From assembly GCF_000368685.1 (NCBI RefSeq), contig NZ_KB849626.1:294476-358475 (forward strand): a stretch of 64,000 nucleotides of DNA. The letters are read 5' to 3'. Shown piece by piece: positions 8,797 through 20,890 of this stretch (the first letter of the stretch is position 1; each line of letters begins with the position of its first letter). Made by a program: the position numbers and the translations under genes. This stretch comes from Acinetobacter baylyi DSM 14961 = CIP 107474. Lineage in GTDB: Bacteria > Pseudomonadota > Gammaproteobacteria > Pseudomonadales > Moraxellaceae. Below the pieces are notes generated by a model. It made no database searches, was not told where the DNA came from, and saw nothing but the letters and a program-made list of their open reading frames with translations.

Positions 8797-11700
8797 ATGC
8801 ATTTGCCATCGCCTAACACTGTAGCTCCCGCTCAAGGTTTATACCAACCGGATGAGTTTAAAGATAACTGTGGTTTTGGTTTGATTGCCCATATGAAGGG
8901 TGATTCAAGTCATCATCTTGTTCAGACCGCAATTCACAGTTTAAGTTGCATGACGCATCGTGGTGGGATTGCCGCAGACGGTAAGACAGGGGACGGATGC
9001 GGTTTACTTTTGGCTATGCCAAAACAATTTTTCCGTGAAGAAGCTAAAAAGCTTAGTGACATTACACTTAGCGAAATTTTTGCGGTAGGGACGGTATTTT
9101 TAAATATTGATCCTGCATTGGCACAACATGCGAAAGCGATTTTAACCAAAGAGATCGAGTCTGAAGGCTTACGCGTACTGGCATGGCGTGTTGTTCCAAC
9201 CAACAACGATGTTTTGGGTGAAATTGCGCTTCAGTCTTTACCTGCATTTGAACAGGTCTTGGTCAACTGCCCAATGGGTGTGACTGAAGTTGAGTTTAAC
9301 CGTAAGCTTTTCTTGGCACGTCGTCGTGCAGAGCAACAGCTCACTAACGATCCATTATTTTATGTGACTACACTGTGTTCGACTGTAATTAGCTATAAAG
9401 GTCTAATGATGCCAGCAGCAATTGCTGACTTCTATACCGACCTGGCTGATGAGCGTCTTGCATCTCATATTGTGGTATTCCACCAACGCTTTTCGACCAA
9501 CACTTTGCCACGTTGGCCATTGGCTCAGCCATTCCGTTATCTTGCACATAATGGTGAGATTAATACCATTACGGCAAACCGTAACTGGGCAATGGCACGT
9601 ACACCAAAATTTGAAAACCCGTTATTGCCTGGTTTGACCGAGCTTAAGCCGATTGTAAACCGTACTGGTTCAGACTCTTCAAGCTTGGATAACATGCTTG
9701 AGATCCTGATTGGCGGAGGGATGGATCTATTCCGTGCTCTACGTATGCTTGTACCACCAGCATGGCAAAACGTTGAAACATTGGATGCCGACCTACGTGC
9801 ATTTTATGAGTTTAACTCTAAGCACATGGAAGCATGGGATGGCCCTGCAGGTTTAGTAATTCAGGATGGCCGTCATGCGATCTGTATGCTAGATCGTAAT
9901 GGGTTACGTCCTGCGCGCTGGGTTGTCACGAAAAATGACTATATTACGCTCGCTTCTGAAATCGGTGTTTGGGACTATCAGCCAGAAGATGTCATTTCGA
10001 AAGGTCGTGTGGGACCTGGACAAATTTTGGTTATTGATACCTTTACAGGTAAAGTGCTAGATACTCAGGATGTCAGCAATCACCTCAAACGCATGCGTCC
10101 ATATCGTCAATGGTTGCGTGAAAATTCATTGCGTTTACAAGGTAGTCCTGAGCTTGAAGAACATTTAATTGATAAAGGGTTGGCAGGTGATAGCCTGAAA
10201 GCTGCCCAAAAAATGTTCTTGGTGACTTTTGAGGAACGTGATCAATTGTTACGTCCAATTGCTGAAAGTGGTCAGGAAGCTGTAGGTTCAATGGGCGATG
10301 ATACGCCAATGGCCGTATTGTCTCGCCAAGTACGTCCAGTTTCTGATTACTTCCGTCAGCAGTTTGCACAGGTGACCAATCCACCAATCGATCCTTTACG
10401 TGAATCGATTGTCATGTCGCTTGAAACCTGTATGGGACGTGAACAGAACGTATTTGAACAGGGACCAGAGCATGCAGATCGTTTGATCATCTCAAGTCCA
10501 GTACTGTCAAATTCAAAAATGCACCAAATTCGCACACTTGGCCGTAAGGGTTATGAAATTGCGGATATTGATTTGAACTATCCAGAGTCAGAAGGATTAC
10601 AGGCTGCAATCCAACGCATTTGCGAAGAATCTGCACAAGCGATCCGTGATGGCAAAACACTATTGGTGATTTCTGATAAAAAAATTCGTGAAGGCTATTT
10701 ACCTGCCAATGCGATTTTGGCAACAGGTGCAATTCACCATTATTTAATCAATATTGGCTTACGTACTGATGCCAATATCATTGTGGAAACTGGTGTTGCA
10801 CGTGATCCGCATCAATTTGCAGTCATCTTGGGCTTTGGTGCCACCGCGATTTATCCATATTTGGCTTATGATGTGATCAATGATCTGGTCGCTAAAGGTG
10901 AGTTGTTGGGCGATCCCGTACATGCACAGGCAAATTTCCGTAAAGGGATAGAAAAAGGCTTGCTCAAAGTACTCTCCAAAATGGGTATTTCGACTGTTGC
11001 ATCTTATCGTGGCGGACAATTGTTTGAAGCGGTTGGTCTATCTAAAGAAGTTGTGAATACCTGTTTCGTAGGGGTTCCAAGTCGTATCGAAGGTGCGACC
11101 TTTAACGATCTTGAAAACGACCAGAAAAAACTGGCTGCAACTGCATGGAAAAATCGTCAGCCAATTGATCAGGGGGGTATGCTTAAATTTGTATTTGGTA
11201 AGGAATACCATGCATTTAACCCTGATGTGATTAATTCACTACATAAAGCTGTACGTTCTGGTAATTATCAAGACTTCAAAGAATATGCAGAGCTTGTTAA
11301 CAATCGTCCAGTGGCAACGATTCGCGATCTATTCAAACTTAAAATAGGCAATTCAATTCCGCTTGAGCAAGTAGAAGCTGTTGAGCAGATTTTACCGCGC
11401 TTTGACTCTGCGGGGATGTCAATTGGTGCATTGTCACCAGAGGCACACGAAGCAATTGCGATTGCAATGAACACGATGGGCGGTCGTTCAAACTCAGGTG
11501 AAGGCGGTGAAGATCCAGCACGTTATGGCACCATTCGCAACTCAAAAATCAAACAGATTGCATCGGGCCGTTTTGGTGTAACCCCTGCTTACCTAACCTC
11601 TGCCGAAGTCTTGCAGATTAAGGTTGCGCAAGGTGCAAAACCAGGTGAAGGTGGTCAGCTACCAGGTGGTAAGGTAAATAGCTTAATCGCACGTCTACGT

Positions 11701-13278
11701 TATGCAGTTCCTGGGGTCACACTGATTTCTCCACCACCACATCACGATATTTACTCCATTGAAGATTTGTCGCAGTTGATCTTTGACTTGAAACAAGTCA
11801 ATCCACAAGCGATGGTCTCAGTGAAGCTGGTTTCAGAACCAGGTGTAGGTACAATTGCGGCGGGTGTTGCGAAAGCTTACGCTGATTTCATCACCATTTC
11901 TGGTTACGATGGTGGCACAGCGGCATCGCCATTGTCATCGATTCACCATGCAGGCTCGCCTTGGGAGCTGGGTTTAAGTGAAGCACATCAGGCACTTCGT
12001 GTGAATGATTTGCGTGGCAAGGTTCGTGTTCAAACTGATGGTGGTTTAAAAACAGGTCTAGATGTCATTAAGGCCGCGATTTTAGGTGCAGAAAGCTTTG
12101 GCTTTGGTTCAACGCCAATGATTGCATTGGGTTGTAAATACCTGCGTATTTGTCACCTGAATAACTGTGCGACTGGTGTTGCAACTCAGCAAGATCACTT
12201 ACGTCAGGAACACTACATTGGTGAGCCTGAAATGTTGATCAACTTCTTCCACTTTATTGCGGAAGAAACACGTGAGTGGCTGGCTGCACTGGGTGTTGCA
12301 TCACTTAAAGATTTGATTGGTCGTGTCGATTTGCTTGAAATTTTACCAGGTGAAACCGACAAACATGCCCATCTTGATCTTTCGCCATTGATTCAGTCGC
12401 ATCCTTCGGCAGAAGGTAAGGCGCAATACTGTCAGGTTCAAGGCAATGCACCATTTGATAAAGGTCTATTGGCCGAGAAAATGGTTGCAGAGATGCTTCC
12501 TGCGATTGAAGCGGGTACAGGCGGTGAGTTCCATTTCGAAATTGGTAACTGTGACCGTTCGATTGGTGCGCGTTTGTCGGGTGAAATTGCACGTCGCTAT
12601 GGCAACCTTGATATGGAAGCACATCCTGTAGTGCTTAATTTGAAAGGAACGGCTGGTCAGTCACTGGGTGTTTGGAATGCAGGTGGTTTGCATATCAAAC
12701 TAGAAGGTGATGCCAACGATTACGTCGGTAAAGGTATGGCTGGTGGTCGAGTCTCTATCTTCCCACCAAAAGGTTCGCCATTCCAAACACAAAACACTGC
12801 GATTATTGGTAACACCTGTTTATATGGTGCAACAGGCGGTAAATTATTTGCAGCAGGTACTGCGGGTGAACGCTTTGCAGTTCGTAACTCTGGTGCATTT
12901 GCAGTCATTGAAGGTGCTGGCGATCACTGCTGTGAATACATGACTGGCGGTATCGTGACTGTGCTTGGAAAAGTAGGCCATAACTTCGGTGCAGGTATGA
13001 CAGGTGGCTTTGCGTATGTGCTTGATCTAGAAAATGACTTTGTCGATTACTATAACCATGAGTTGATTGACTTGACTCGTATTTCTACAGAATCGATGGA
13101 AGACCATCAAGAAAATCTATTGCGTATTCTTGATGAACATATTCAGGAAACAGGTAGTGCTTGGGCGTATAAGATCCGCAACGAGTTTGATTTCTACAGT
13201 CGTAAGTTCTGGTTAGTCAAGCCAAAAGCTGCTAACTTACTGACCCTGTTGAAAGCGACTAAAGCAGATCCTCAATAA
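8797..13278 (+). CDS. gltB: Glutamate synthase (NADPH) large subunit GltB
   Basis: Transfers the glutamine amide to 2-oxoglutarate (GOGAT). In order it has a class II glutaminase domain, whose catalytic Cys25 (DNCGFGL) is exposed after removal of a 24-residue propeptide; a central domain; the FMN/2-oxoglutarate synthase domain with [24 protein letters not shown] and the 3Fe-4S cysteine region ([20 protein letters not shown]); and the C-terminal GXGXG beta-helix ([14 protein letters not shown]). Length 1493 residues is normal. It is followed by gltD. Confidence 0.97.
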   Translation: MHLPSPNTVAPAQGLYQPDEFKDNCGFGLIAHMKGDSSHHLVQTAIHSLSCMTHRGGIAADGKTGDGCGLLLAMPKQFFREEAKKLSDITLSEIFAVGTVFLNIDPALAQHAKAILTKEIESEGLRVLAWRVVPTNNDVLGEIALQSLPAFEQVLVNCPMGVTEVEFNRKLFLARRRAEQQLTNDPLFYVTTLCSTVISYKGLMMPAAIADFYTDLADERLASHIVVFHQRFSTNTLPRWPLAQPFRYLAHNGEINTITANRNWAMARTPKFENPLLPGLTELKPIVNRTGSDSSSLDNMLEILIGGGMDLFRALRMLVPPAWQNVETLDADLRAFYEFNSKHMEAWDGPAGLVIQDGRHAICMLDRNGLRPARWVVTKNDYITLASEIGVWDYQPEDVISKGRVGPGQILVIDTFTGKVLDTQDVSNHLKRMRPYRQWLRENSLRLQGSPELEEHLIDKGLAGDSLKAAQKMFLVTFEERDQLLRPIAESGQEAVGSMGDDTPMAVLSRQVRPVSDYFRQQFAQVTNPPIDPLRESIVMSLETCMGREQNVFEQGPEHADRLIISSPVLSNSKMHQIRTLGRKGYEIADIDLNYPESEGLQAAIQRICEESAQAIRDGKTLLVISDKKIREGYLPANAILATGAIHHYLINIGLRTDANIIVETGVARDPHQFAVILGFGATAIYPYLAYDVINDLVAKGELLGDPVHAQANFRKGIEKGLLKVLSKMGISTVASYRGGQLFEAVGLSKEVVNTCFVGVPSRIEGATFNDLENDQKKLAATAWKNRQPIDQGGMLKFVFGKEYHAFNPDVINSLHKAVRSGNYQDFKEYAELVNNRPVATIRDLFKLKIGNSIPLEQVEAVEQILPRFDSAGMSIGALSPEAHEAIAIAMNTMGGRSNSGEGGEDPARYGTIRNSKIKQIASGRFGVTPAYLTSAEVLQIKVAQGAKPGEGGQLPGGKVNSLIARLRYAVPGVTLISPPPHHDIYSIEDLSQLIFDLKQVNPQAMVSVKLVSEPGVGTIAAGVAKAYADFITISGYDGGTAASPLSSIHHAGSPWELGLSEAHQALRVNDLRGKVRVQTDGGLKTGLDVIKAAILGAESFGFGSTPMIALGCKYLRICHLNNCATGVATQQDHLRQEHYIGEPEMLINFFHFIAEETREWLAALGVASLKDLIGRVDLLEILPGETDKHAHLDLSPLIQSHPSAEGKAQYCQVQGNAPFDKGLLAEKMVAEMLPAIEAGTGGEFHFEIGNCDRSIGARLSGEIARRYGNLDMEAHPVVLNLKGTAGQSLGVWNAGGLHIKLEGDANDYVGKGMAGGRVSIFPPKGSPFQTQNTAIIGNTCLYGATGGKLFAAGTAGERFAVRNSGAFAVIEGAGDHCCEYMTGGIVTVLGKVGHNFGAGMTGGFAYVLDLENDFVDYYNHELIDLTRISTESMEDHQENLLRILDEHIQETGSAWAYKIRNEFDFYSRKFWLVKPKAANLLTLLKATKADPQ

Positions 13279-13337
13279 TTCCACTTACTCATATTTTGAT
13301 AGGCAGGTGTGGATAACTTTCGAGTTTTCCACATTGA

Positions 13338-14774
<1,437 letters not shown>

Positions 14775-14800
14775 CTTTTAAATATTTAAAGATCCATTTC

Positions 14801-14835
14801 AAAAGCCTGCAAAGATGCAGGCTTTTGTGTTTTTG
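14801..14835 (+). terminator. Rho-independent terminator after gltD
   Basis: A 10-bp perfect stem, AAAAGCCTGC with GCAGGCTTTT, and a 6-base loop are followed by TGTGTTTTT. It ends the gltBD operon. Confidence 0.9.
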
Positions 14836-14947
14836 TATGACACATACCCAGATTGAGCAATTCTGTCAATTTACTAAGCATTTTCGCCATAGGGATGCCT
14901 GATACATCACGCCATACTCAAAAATAGAAAAATAAAAGGAACATGTT

Positions 14948-15838
14948 ATGGCAACGGTAATGATGGATCGATCACCTGCTTATCAGAACCGCCCCAAAGC
15001 ACTGGGGATCACCGTGAGGCGTTTACAGTTTCATCCCGAAAAGATTAAACGTCATTATTTTGCAAATTCTCCTGTCATGTCACATTTATTGACGGCACTA
15101 TCTTCAACTTTTCCAATTGGTGAACAGTTCTTTGTGCATAGTGTCAGAAATGTACGTGACCGTATTACAGATCCACAATTACAAACTCAAATTGCTGCAT
15201 TTGTTGGGCAAGAAGCGATGCATTCCAAAGCACATTCCGAGTTTAATCAGGCCTGGCGTACAGACGATTATAATCTGGATCGGTTTCAGGCATGGCTTGC
15301 GCGTAAGGATATCTATGTTCGGAGTTTGCATCCTAAAATTCAACTTGCCATGACCTGTGCATTTGAGCATTTTACGGCGTTGCTTGGCGGTTATATATTG
15401 CGCCATCCCGAAGTTCTCAGCAGTCTGGATGAAGATGCGATGAAACTCTGGGTCTGGCATGCGATTGAAGAAATTGAACATCGTTCAGTCGCATTTGATG
15501 TATATCAGGCAGTCTATGGCGATGATAAAATTCGTAAATTATTGATGCGTAGTGTCACCACGGGCTTTGCAAGCCTGACATTTTATTCTGCGACGCGTTT
15601 GTTTTTACAGGATAAGCGCCAAAGTTTGCCTAAAGTGGGTGGTAATTTATTTGGCCTATATTTGTTGGGTAAAATGGTGATTCAACTCCTGCCAGAATAT
15701 TTATCTTATTATAAATCTGGGTTTCATCCGGCCGAGCATGATTACAGTAAAATCGTGGCGTACTGGAAACAAAAAATGCTCGATGACTATGCTATGAGTA
15801 GTTTTCAGGAAGATCAGATTGAAATGCGTTATAGCTGA
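14948..15838 (+). CDS. Predicted metal-dependent hydrolase (COG3687/DUF455-like, PF10118)
   Basis: Belongs to a family annotated only as metal-dependent hydrolase and with a ferritin-like helical look. Candidate metal ligands lie in GQEAMHSKAHSEF, CAFEHFTALLGG and AIEEIEHRSVAFD, the spaced E-x-x-H pattern of diiron proteins. No signal peptide is present. The ATG at 14948 has AAAGGA upstream. It stands alone between two terminators. Substrate unknown; a diiron oxidase or hydroxylase is as likely as a hydrolase. Length 296 residues. Confidence 0.75.
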   Translation: MATVMMDRSPAYQNRPKALGITVRRLQFHPEKIKRHYFANSPVMSHLLTALSSTFPIGEQFFVHSVRNVRDRITDPQLQTQIAAFVGQEAMHSKAHSEFNQAWRTDDYNLDRFQAWLARKDIYVRSLHPKIQLAMTCAFEHFTALLGGYILRHPEVLSSLDEDAMKLWVWHAIEEIEHRSVAFDVYQAVYGDDKIRKLLMRSVTTGFASLTFYSATRLFLQDKRQSLPKVGGNLFGLYLLGKMVIQLLPEYLSYYKSGFHPAEHDYSKIVAYWKQKMLDDYAMSSFQEDQIEMRYS

Positions 15839-15858
15839 TTTAAACAGGGTAAACATAG

Positions 15859-15884
15859 AAACGGGTCAAGCACCCGTTTTTTAT
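15859..15884 (+). terminator. Terminator after the COG3687 gene
   Basis: Stem AACGGGT/ACCCGTT with a 5-base loop (CAAGC), followed directly by a run of T. Confidence 0.88.
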
Positions 15885-15971
15885 GTATTAAAGAAAATAC
15901 ACAACAATCGACTTTATTCCTCGCTACAATGTCTCTAAAGCAAAAATATCAAGAAACATGAGGTTAGTTAT

Positions 15972-16562
15972 ATGAATTTATTTAAAAAATTAGCACTTTC
16001 GACTGTCTTGGCAAGTACGCTGGTATTTTCTGGATGTGGCTATAATACTTTACAGGCAAAAGATGAGTCGGTTACGGCTGCTTGGTCAGAAGTTCAGAAC
16101 CAGTATCAACGTCGCGCAGATTTGGTGCCAAATCTGGTTAATGTGGTGAAGGGATATGCCAAACATGAACAACAGGTCCTGACTGATGTGACTCAGGCAC
16201 GATCCAATGTAGCTGGTCTAAAAGTAGATAAAGAAGTACTCGAAGACCCACAATTATTTGAAAAATACCAGCAAGCACAAAGTCAATTAACAGGTGCTTT
16301 GTCACGCTTGATTGCTGTTTCTGAAAATTATCCAGACTTGAAAGCAAATGAGCAGTTCCGTGATTTGCAGGTACAACTTGAAGGTACTGAAAACCGTATT
16401 GCTGTTGCGCGTAACCGTTATATTACAACGGTTCAGGATTACAATACTTACGTTCGTCAGTTCCCACAGGCGATGACCGCAAAAGTGATTGGTATGCACA
16501 CCAAGCAAAACTTTAGTGCTGACGCGGGTGCAGAGAAAGCGCCCACAGTATCGTTTAATTAA
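15972..16562 (+). CDS. lemA: LemA family lipoprotein
   Basis: Membrane-anchored four-helix protein of unknown biochemical function. The N-terminus has a lipobox (LVFSGC), followed by the family signature AAWSEVQNQYQRRADLVPNLVNVVKGYA. A second signature is ENRIAVARNRYI. It heads a compact operon with two TPM-domain genes 21 and 1085 bases downstream, a grouping common in bacteria and perhaps linked to envelope stress. Length 196 residues. Confidence 0.93.
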   Translation: MNLFKKLALSTVLASTLVFSGCGYNTLQAKDESVTAAWSEVQNQYQRRADLVPNLVNVVKGYAKHEQQVLTDVTQARSNVAGLKVDKEVLEDPQLFEKYQQAQSQLTGALSRLIAVSENYPDLKANEQFRDLQVQLEGTENRIAVARNRYITTVQDYNTYVRQFPQAMTAKVIGMHTKQNFSADAGAEKAPTVSFN

Positions 16563-16583
16563 GTTTACTGAGCTGGGGTGATC

Positions 16584-17654
16584 ATGATTCAAAAGAAAAT
16601 GGCCATGTCTCGACAGTTCATCATACAGCTGTTTTTGGCATTGCTGTTATGTTGTTTGACGATCACTTTTTCGAGTATAGCCAAAAGCGCTGAAACTACA
16701 TCTACTGATGATGCAACTGATTTAGTGGTTGCTCAGAAAATAATTAAGAATCAACAGCAGACTGAAAAATCATCATCTGCAAGCGCAGTTGCGGTTCAGC
16801 AGCCTCAAATTGCCAATGATATGGCTGATGGTCAATCGATCCGTAATTTGCCATCGTTAAATGAGCCTGTCATTGATCAGGCTAATTTACTAAGTTCTGA
16901 GCAAAGGCAGGCGCTGTCTGACCAGATTCGTCAATTATATCAAACGGGCAAGGCGCAAATGGCAGTTGTCATTGTACCGACTACAGGTCAGGAAGATATT
17001 TTTGATTATGCCATGCGTGTGGGCGAAAAGTGGCAATTAGGATCCGCTAAACGTGACAATGGCATACTGATGGCAATTGCAGTCAATGATCGGCGCATCC
17101 AGATTCTGACAGGATATGGGCTTGAAGGCGTGTTACCTGATATTGTGGTAGGACGGATCATCCGTGATCAGATCACGCCTTATTTCAAGCAGGCGCAGTA
17201 TGCACAGGGTATTCAGTCTGGTGTCAATGAAATTGAAAAAATAGTGAATATGGATCCAGAAATAGCACAACAAGCTGCTCAGGATTTAAAACAGCGTCAG
17301 GAGCAAGCCCTGCACGAGCAACAAGCCCGCTCACAAATGATGGTGTATTCATTAATAATTGTGGTGGTGGGAATTTTTGCCTCTTATATCGTAGGTAACC
17401 GTTTAAGTGCTGCAACAGCGGGTGTCGCGGGTATTGCCGCTGGCGTGATCAGTGGCGTTGGGCTGATCACCAGTCTATTGATCGGACTTGGAATATTTTT
17501 ACTTCTCATTACTTCACTTGCTCAACTCATTTTGCAGATTTTTGCGTCGGGTGGTGGGCGTGGTGGCGGTGGCGGCTTCGGAGGTGGTGGAGGCGGCGGC
17601 TACAGTGGTGGCGGTGGAAGTTTTGGTGGTGGGGGAGCATCAGGATCATGGTAA
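16584..17654 (+). CDS. TPM-domain (YgcG-like) membrane protein with glycine-rich tail
   Basis: Signal peptide or N-terminal anchor, low-complexity linker, then a TPM (TLP18.3/Psb32/MOLO-1) domain from about residue 95 (VIDQANLLSS ... GYGLEGVLPDIVVGRII). Two hydrophobic helices follow, near 253-275 and 285-325. The last 35 residues are almost all Gly with Ser and Phe and end ASGSW, as in other YgcG proteins. I chose the ATG at 16584, which follows GGGG; a GTG at 16578 is also in frame. Molecular function unknown; operon with lemA. Confidence 0.88.
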   Translation: MIQKKMAMSRQFIIQLFLALLLCCLTITFSSIAKSAETTSTDDATDLVVAQKIIKNQQQTEKSSSASAVAVQQPQIANDMADGQSIRNLPSLNEPVIDQANLLSSEQRQALSDQIRQLYQTGKAQMAVVIVPTTGQEDIFDYAMRVGEKWQLGSAKRDNGILMAIAVNDRRIQILTGYGLEGVLPDIVVGRIIRDQITPYFKQAQYAQGIQSGVNEIEKIVNMDPEIAQQAAQDLKQRQEQALHEQQARSQMMVYSLIIVVVGIFASYIVGNRLSAATAGVAGIAAGVISGVGLITSLLIGLGIFLLLITSLAQLILQIFASGGGRGGGGGFGGGGGGGYSGGGGSFGGGGASGSW

Positions 17655-18208
17655 CAAAAACAGATACAACACGAATCATTACCCAGCCAAAATTAAAAGA
17701 AAATAATCAACCAAGTTTGAAGCGTTGGTTTAAGCATTTTTTCTATTTACCTGCCAGTAAACGCTTTTTTTCTCAGGCAGATCAGGCTGCTATTGCGGCG
17801 GCAGTGAAGCTGGCAGAGCACGGTCATATTGGTGAAATTCAGGTGGTGATAGAGGGCCATATTCCTTGTTCTCAAGCTTACCATCAAAATACACGACGAC
17901 GTGCAGAGCAGTTATTTGCCGAACTTGGCGTATGGGATACCCAATACAACAGCGGTATTTTACTTTATCTTAATTTATGTGAAAAAAAAGTAGAACTGGT
18001 GGTCGATCGAGGAATCTGTACCGAATCACATACTCAGGCATGGCAGATGATATGTGAACAAATGATCCAAAAACTTAAACAAGATCAATATCGTGAGGCA
18101 GTAGTCAATGCCGTGACGGAAATCGGTCAAGTGCTTGATCAGTTTTATGATGGGTGTAATCAGAATGATCAAGATGAATTGGATAATCAACCTATTATTT
18201 TGAATTAA
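17648..18208 (+). CDS. Second TPM-domain protein, cytoplasmic-type
   Basis: A shorter TPM-domain protein (186 residues) overlapping the previous gene by 7 bases, so probably translationally coupled. The domain is recognisable from AAIAAAVKLAEHGHIGEIQVVIEGH through NSGILLYLNLCEKKVELVVDRGI. It has no signal peptide and no clear membrane helix, unlike its upstream neighbour. LemA plus one membrane and one soluble TPM protein recurs in proteobacteria. Function unknown. Confidence 0.85.
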   Translation: MVTKTDTTRIITQPKLKENNQPSLKRWFKHFFYLPASKRFFSQADQAAIAAAVKLAEHGHIGEIQVVIEGHIPCSQAYHQNTRRRAEQLFAELGVWDTQYNSGILLYLNLCEKKVELVVDRGICTESHTQAWQMICEQMIQKLKQDQYREAVVNAVTEIGQVLDQFYDGCNQNDQDELDNQPIILN

Positions 18209-18240
18209 AAGCAGCATCAGTGAATAGTCATACTGCTTTT
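18207..18240. terminator. Possible bidirectional terminator between converging operons
   Basis: AAAAGCAG (18207-18214) and CTGCTTTT (18233-18240) form an 8-bp stem around an 18-base loop, with A/T runs outside on both strands. It lies between the converging TPM gene and the Ntn-hydrolase gene. The long loop makes it weaker than others here. Confidence 0.6.
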
Positions 18241-18257
18241 AAAAGGGCTAATCTAAA

Positions 18258-19280
18258 TTAAAGTGGTAAAGGTGCAGGTGGAATCGGGGCTGGCTCTACA
18301 GAAAGTAGAATCAACTTTTGTTCCTCGGTAAAATGTTCAAAAGACTGCTGCGAGTAGTCATGCGGCCAGCAAATCTCGACTTTTTGCGAAAGTGGTCGGT
18401 AAATTGCAGAATATAAAGTTCCATAACCTCTTAACCATGCATCTTGATAGAGCGGCTTGGTGAGTAAACCTTGAAGGACTTCATGTGAATTGGTAGCGTG
18501 ATGTAGTACTTGTTCCAAAAAAGTCAGTCGTTCTGCCGAATGTGTTGCAGTCGCATGTTGCGGCCATTCAATGGCATTTTGATAATTGGTGACGGCATGG
18601 CGTTTCACCACTTCAGGTTGGCGATCAGGACTCACAAAAACCGTATTCCATTCACCTTTACGGTCGAGCAGTGTGACACTATAGGTCATATGCACTGGAA
18701 TACGTTTTAGAATGTTGACTGCATCTTGAGTGGTGTGTGCCAATTCCAGAATATATCTTAAAACTAGGGGAATTCCAAAACCTGTACCTGTAACAGTGCG
18801 CCCTCCAAAAGACAAGGACGCAGATAATCCTGCTTCATTGACGCCATCGAGTGCACCCCACAAACAGTCACTCATGGCAATGACACGTTGATCTAACCAA
18901 CGGGTATTGAGTAAATTCCCTTCCAGTAAAACTGGTGCAAAATCATAATTTCGCAATAAGATGGGTTCTTCTTGCCCTTTAGGATCAAACCAGACGCCTT
19001 GTGAACATCCTGCAATATATGGAGGCGGACACCAGAGAGACAAAAAGCGTGACTCAACATCACCTCCCCCAGTCAGCTCAATCAATTGTTCCCAAAGTGG
19101 AACTAATTCTGGCATGTAAGTGCGTAATGCCTGTCGACATTCTAAATAGGTGGGGCGTCCAGTCACTCCACTGCGTAGAAACCAGGCACGGTATCCTGGC
19201 CAGAGTTGCTGGAATATTGCTTTCCATTTTTCGTTGGGCGTATCTTCGACCAGCGCCTGAAATTGAAATTCGACAGACAT
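18258..19280 (-). CDS. Ntn-hydrolase of the C45 / acyl-CoA:6-APA acyltransferase-like family
   Basis: Likely an amide hydrolase or acyltransferase made as a self-cleaving precursor. The Gly91-Cys92 pair (YIAGCSQGVWF) is the expected autoproteolysis site exposing Cys92 as nucleophile. LLRNYDFAP follows, like the R-N-x-D motif of the family. GALDGVNEAGLSASLSFGG matches the D-G-x-N-x-x-G signature. No signal peptide is seen. It is the last gene of a four-gene minus-strand operon, 9 bases after the ATP-grasp gene. Substrate unknown; the context suggests cleavage of, or transfer to, an amide on an amine or amino acid. Length 340 residues. Confidence 0.8.
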   Translation of the reverse strand: MSVEFQFQALVEDTPNEKWKAIFQQLWPGYRAWFLRSGVTGRPTYLECRQALRTYMPELVPLWEQLIELTGGGDVESRFLSLWCPPPYIAGCSQGVWFDPKGQEEPILLRNYDFAPVLLEGNLLNTRWLDQRVIAMSDCLWGALDGVNEAGLSASLSFGGRTVTGTGFGIPLVLRYILELAHTTQDAVNILKRIPVHMTYSVTLLDRKGEWNTVFVSPDRQPEVVKRHAVTNYQNAIEWPQHATATHSAERLTFLEQVLHHATNSHEVLQGLLTKPLYQDAWLRGYGTLYSAIYRPLSQKVEICWPHDYSQQSFEHFTEEQKLILLSVEPAPIPPAPLPL

Positions 19281-19289
19281 AAATTTTCC

Positions 19290-20753
19290 TTATAATATTT
19301 TGAATGATCCTGGAGCAGGGGCTAATTCATGATGTGTGGTTGCAATTGGTTTTCCTGCATAATAACTTTTAATACCACGGATCCAGTCACGAGCACGAAT
19401 ATTCAATCTAAAGTTGTCATCCATAGATCGACCGCGTGTAATTAAAATGCCTAAATCTGCACCTTCATAGCGATAATCGCCTGGGCCTGTGATACGCAAG
19501 AAAAATGCCTCACGTTCTGTATCAATTGCGCGACGTGCGTAATCAAAACGTTGATAGGATACACTACCGTCTTCAGCCATACGGTAAATTCCTGTTGGTG
19601 GTGCGTGAGTCACCTGATCAACTTTATCTTCTGTGTACTTGATGACCACTTGTGACCAAGAGTCAATAAAATGTGGTTGTGCCCAGCGTTCATTAATTTC
19701 TTTCACATTTAGATCGAAAGGAACACCAGAAAACTCAAGTAAATGGAAAAGGAATAATGGTGCATCTGCATAGGCAAAAGCAGCATGATTGGTCATTGGG
19801 CTCGCGCCACAGATGCGTGGATTTAACTCGCCAAGATAGACTTCGTCTGTATCAATATCAATCAGAAAATCTAAATCGAAATATCCACGATAGCCTTCAT
19901 TGAGAAGCTGATTACCAAATTTTTCTGCCATTTCACGTGCTTTAATTCGCACACGTTCAGAAAATGCGCCTGGGAAAATTTCGTTGCCACACCAGCCACC
20001 CTGATAGGGGGTTAATTCTTTAGCACCAACCACTTCAGTCAGTAAGGGGCCAACCAACGTACCAGACTGGGTAGCACATGCTTCAAGCGTTGCACCACGG
20101 CAATTGATACGTTTCATGACCTTTACTTCAGGATCCTGAATAATTTCTTGTTCATATTTACTGAAATCATGCTGATTTGCGATAAAGAACGTGGTGTGAC
20201 CTGAATCGCCAAATGCCGTTTGAATGACCAAATCTTGACCTAAGCCATATTCTTCTGCAATTTTCATGAGATGTTCATAGCTATCCACTTTCACCAATGC
20301 ATTTGGAACTGAATAAACACCTGCTTTATTGCCGATACGTACCGTCTCCATCTTGTTGTCGCAGCGCTGGCGTAATGCTGCAGGTGGAAACCAAATGTCC
20401 AGACCAATTTCTTTGGCCAGTTCTTCTGTTTTTTCATCAAACATCAAGAATGTTGCAACGGGATTACCACCACGACGCTCAATCAGATCAACTACATCTT
20501 TATGCTGGAGTAGATAATTGTTGATGTCTTCAATCGAGTTAAATTCATCGTGTAATGATTCAGGCGGTACAAAAACATTAGGATGGCGCCCATCAAAGCA
20601 GTCAATATAATTGATATAGCGAAAGCGATTCACCCAACGGTCTATGCCCAATAAATTAAAGTTTGTTGCACTAATGAAATAAATTGGTCTTTCATTACGG
20701 TGAAACATGAGCAACATATCAGAGATGCTCGTGACTTTATTACTATAATTCAT
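19290..20753 (-). CDS. ATP-grasp ligase (biotin carboxylase-like)
   Basis: ATP-dependent carboxylate-amine ligase fold. The ATP-binding centre includes LVIQTAFGDSGHTTFF; the Mg-binding and catalytic segment is YFDLDFLIDIDTDEVYLGE followed by LNPRICGAS. No biotin-carrier or carboxyltransferase domain is present, so despite the common label it more likely joins a carboxylate to an amine than makes carboxybiotin. I chose the ATG at 20753, which has AAGGA 7 bases upstream. The frame is open to an ATG at 20849 (519 residues), a possible alternative. It sits between the decarboxylase and the Ntn hydrolase. Confidence 0.8.
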   Translation of the reverse strand: MNYSNKVTSISDMLLMFHRNERPIYFISATNFNLLGIDRWVNRFRYINYIDCFDGRHPNVFVPPESLHDEFNSIEDINNYLLQHKDVVDLIERRGGNPVATFLMFDEKTEELAKEIGLDIWFPPAALRQRCDNKMETVRIGNKAGVYSVPNALVKVDSYEHLMKIAEEYGLGQDLVIQTAFGDSGHTTFFIANQHDFSKYEQEIIQDPEVKVMKRINCRGATLEACATQSGTLVGPLLTEVVGAKELTPYQGGWCGNEIFPGAFSERVRIKAREMAEKFGNQLLNEGYRGYFDLDFLIDIDTDEVYLGELNPRICGASPMTNHAAFAYADAPLFLFHLLEFSGVPFDLNVKEINERWAQPHFIDSWSQVVIKYTEDKVDQVTHAPPTGIYRMAEDGSVSYQRFDYARRAIDTEREAFFLRITGPGDYRYEGADLGILITRGRSMDDNFRLNIRARDWIRGIKSYYAGKPIATTHHELAPAPGSFKIL

Positions 20754-20890
20754 ATTCAGTTCCTTAGGGTCTGGTCTTTTCTGAGGATAGAGACTTTGCC
20801 AATAGTGTCGGATGAATGCACAAATAGAGGGTGGATACTGGATACTCATATATTGTGTTCCATCTGTTTCGGGTTCAGTTTTTTAATGAT

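Noticed and set aside
13309..13335. TGTGGATAA in the gltB-gltD spacer, a perfect DnaA-box sequence (reverse of TTATCCACA); another lies near 48823
   Set aside because: Single isolated boxes occur by chance, and neither has clustered copies, an AT-rich unwinding element or replication genes nearby.
17551..17651. GGT/GGC-rich tract as a DNA repeat element
   Set aside because: It encodes the normal glycine-rich tail of a TPM-domain protein in frame.
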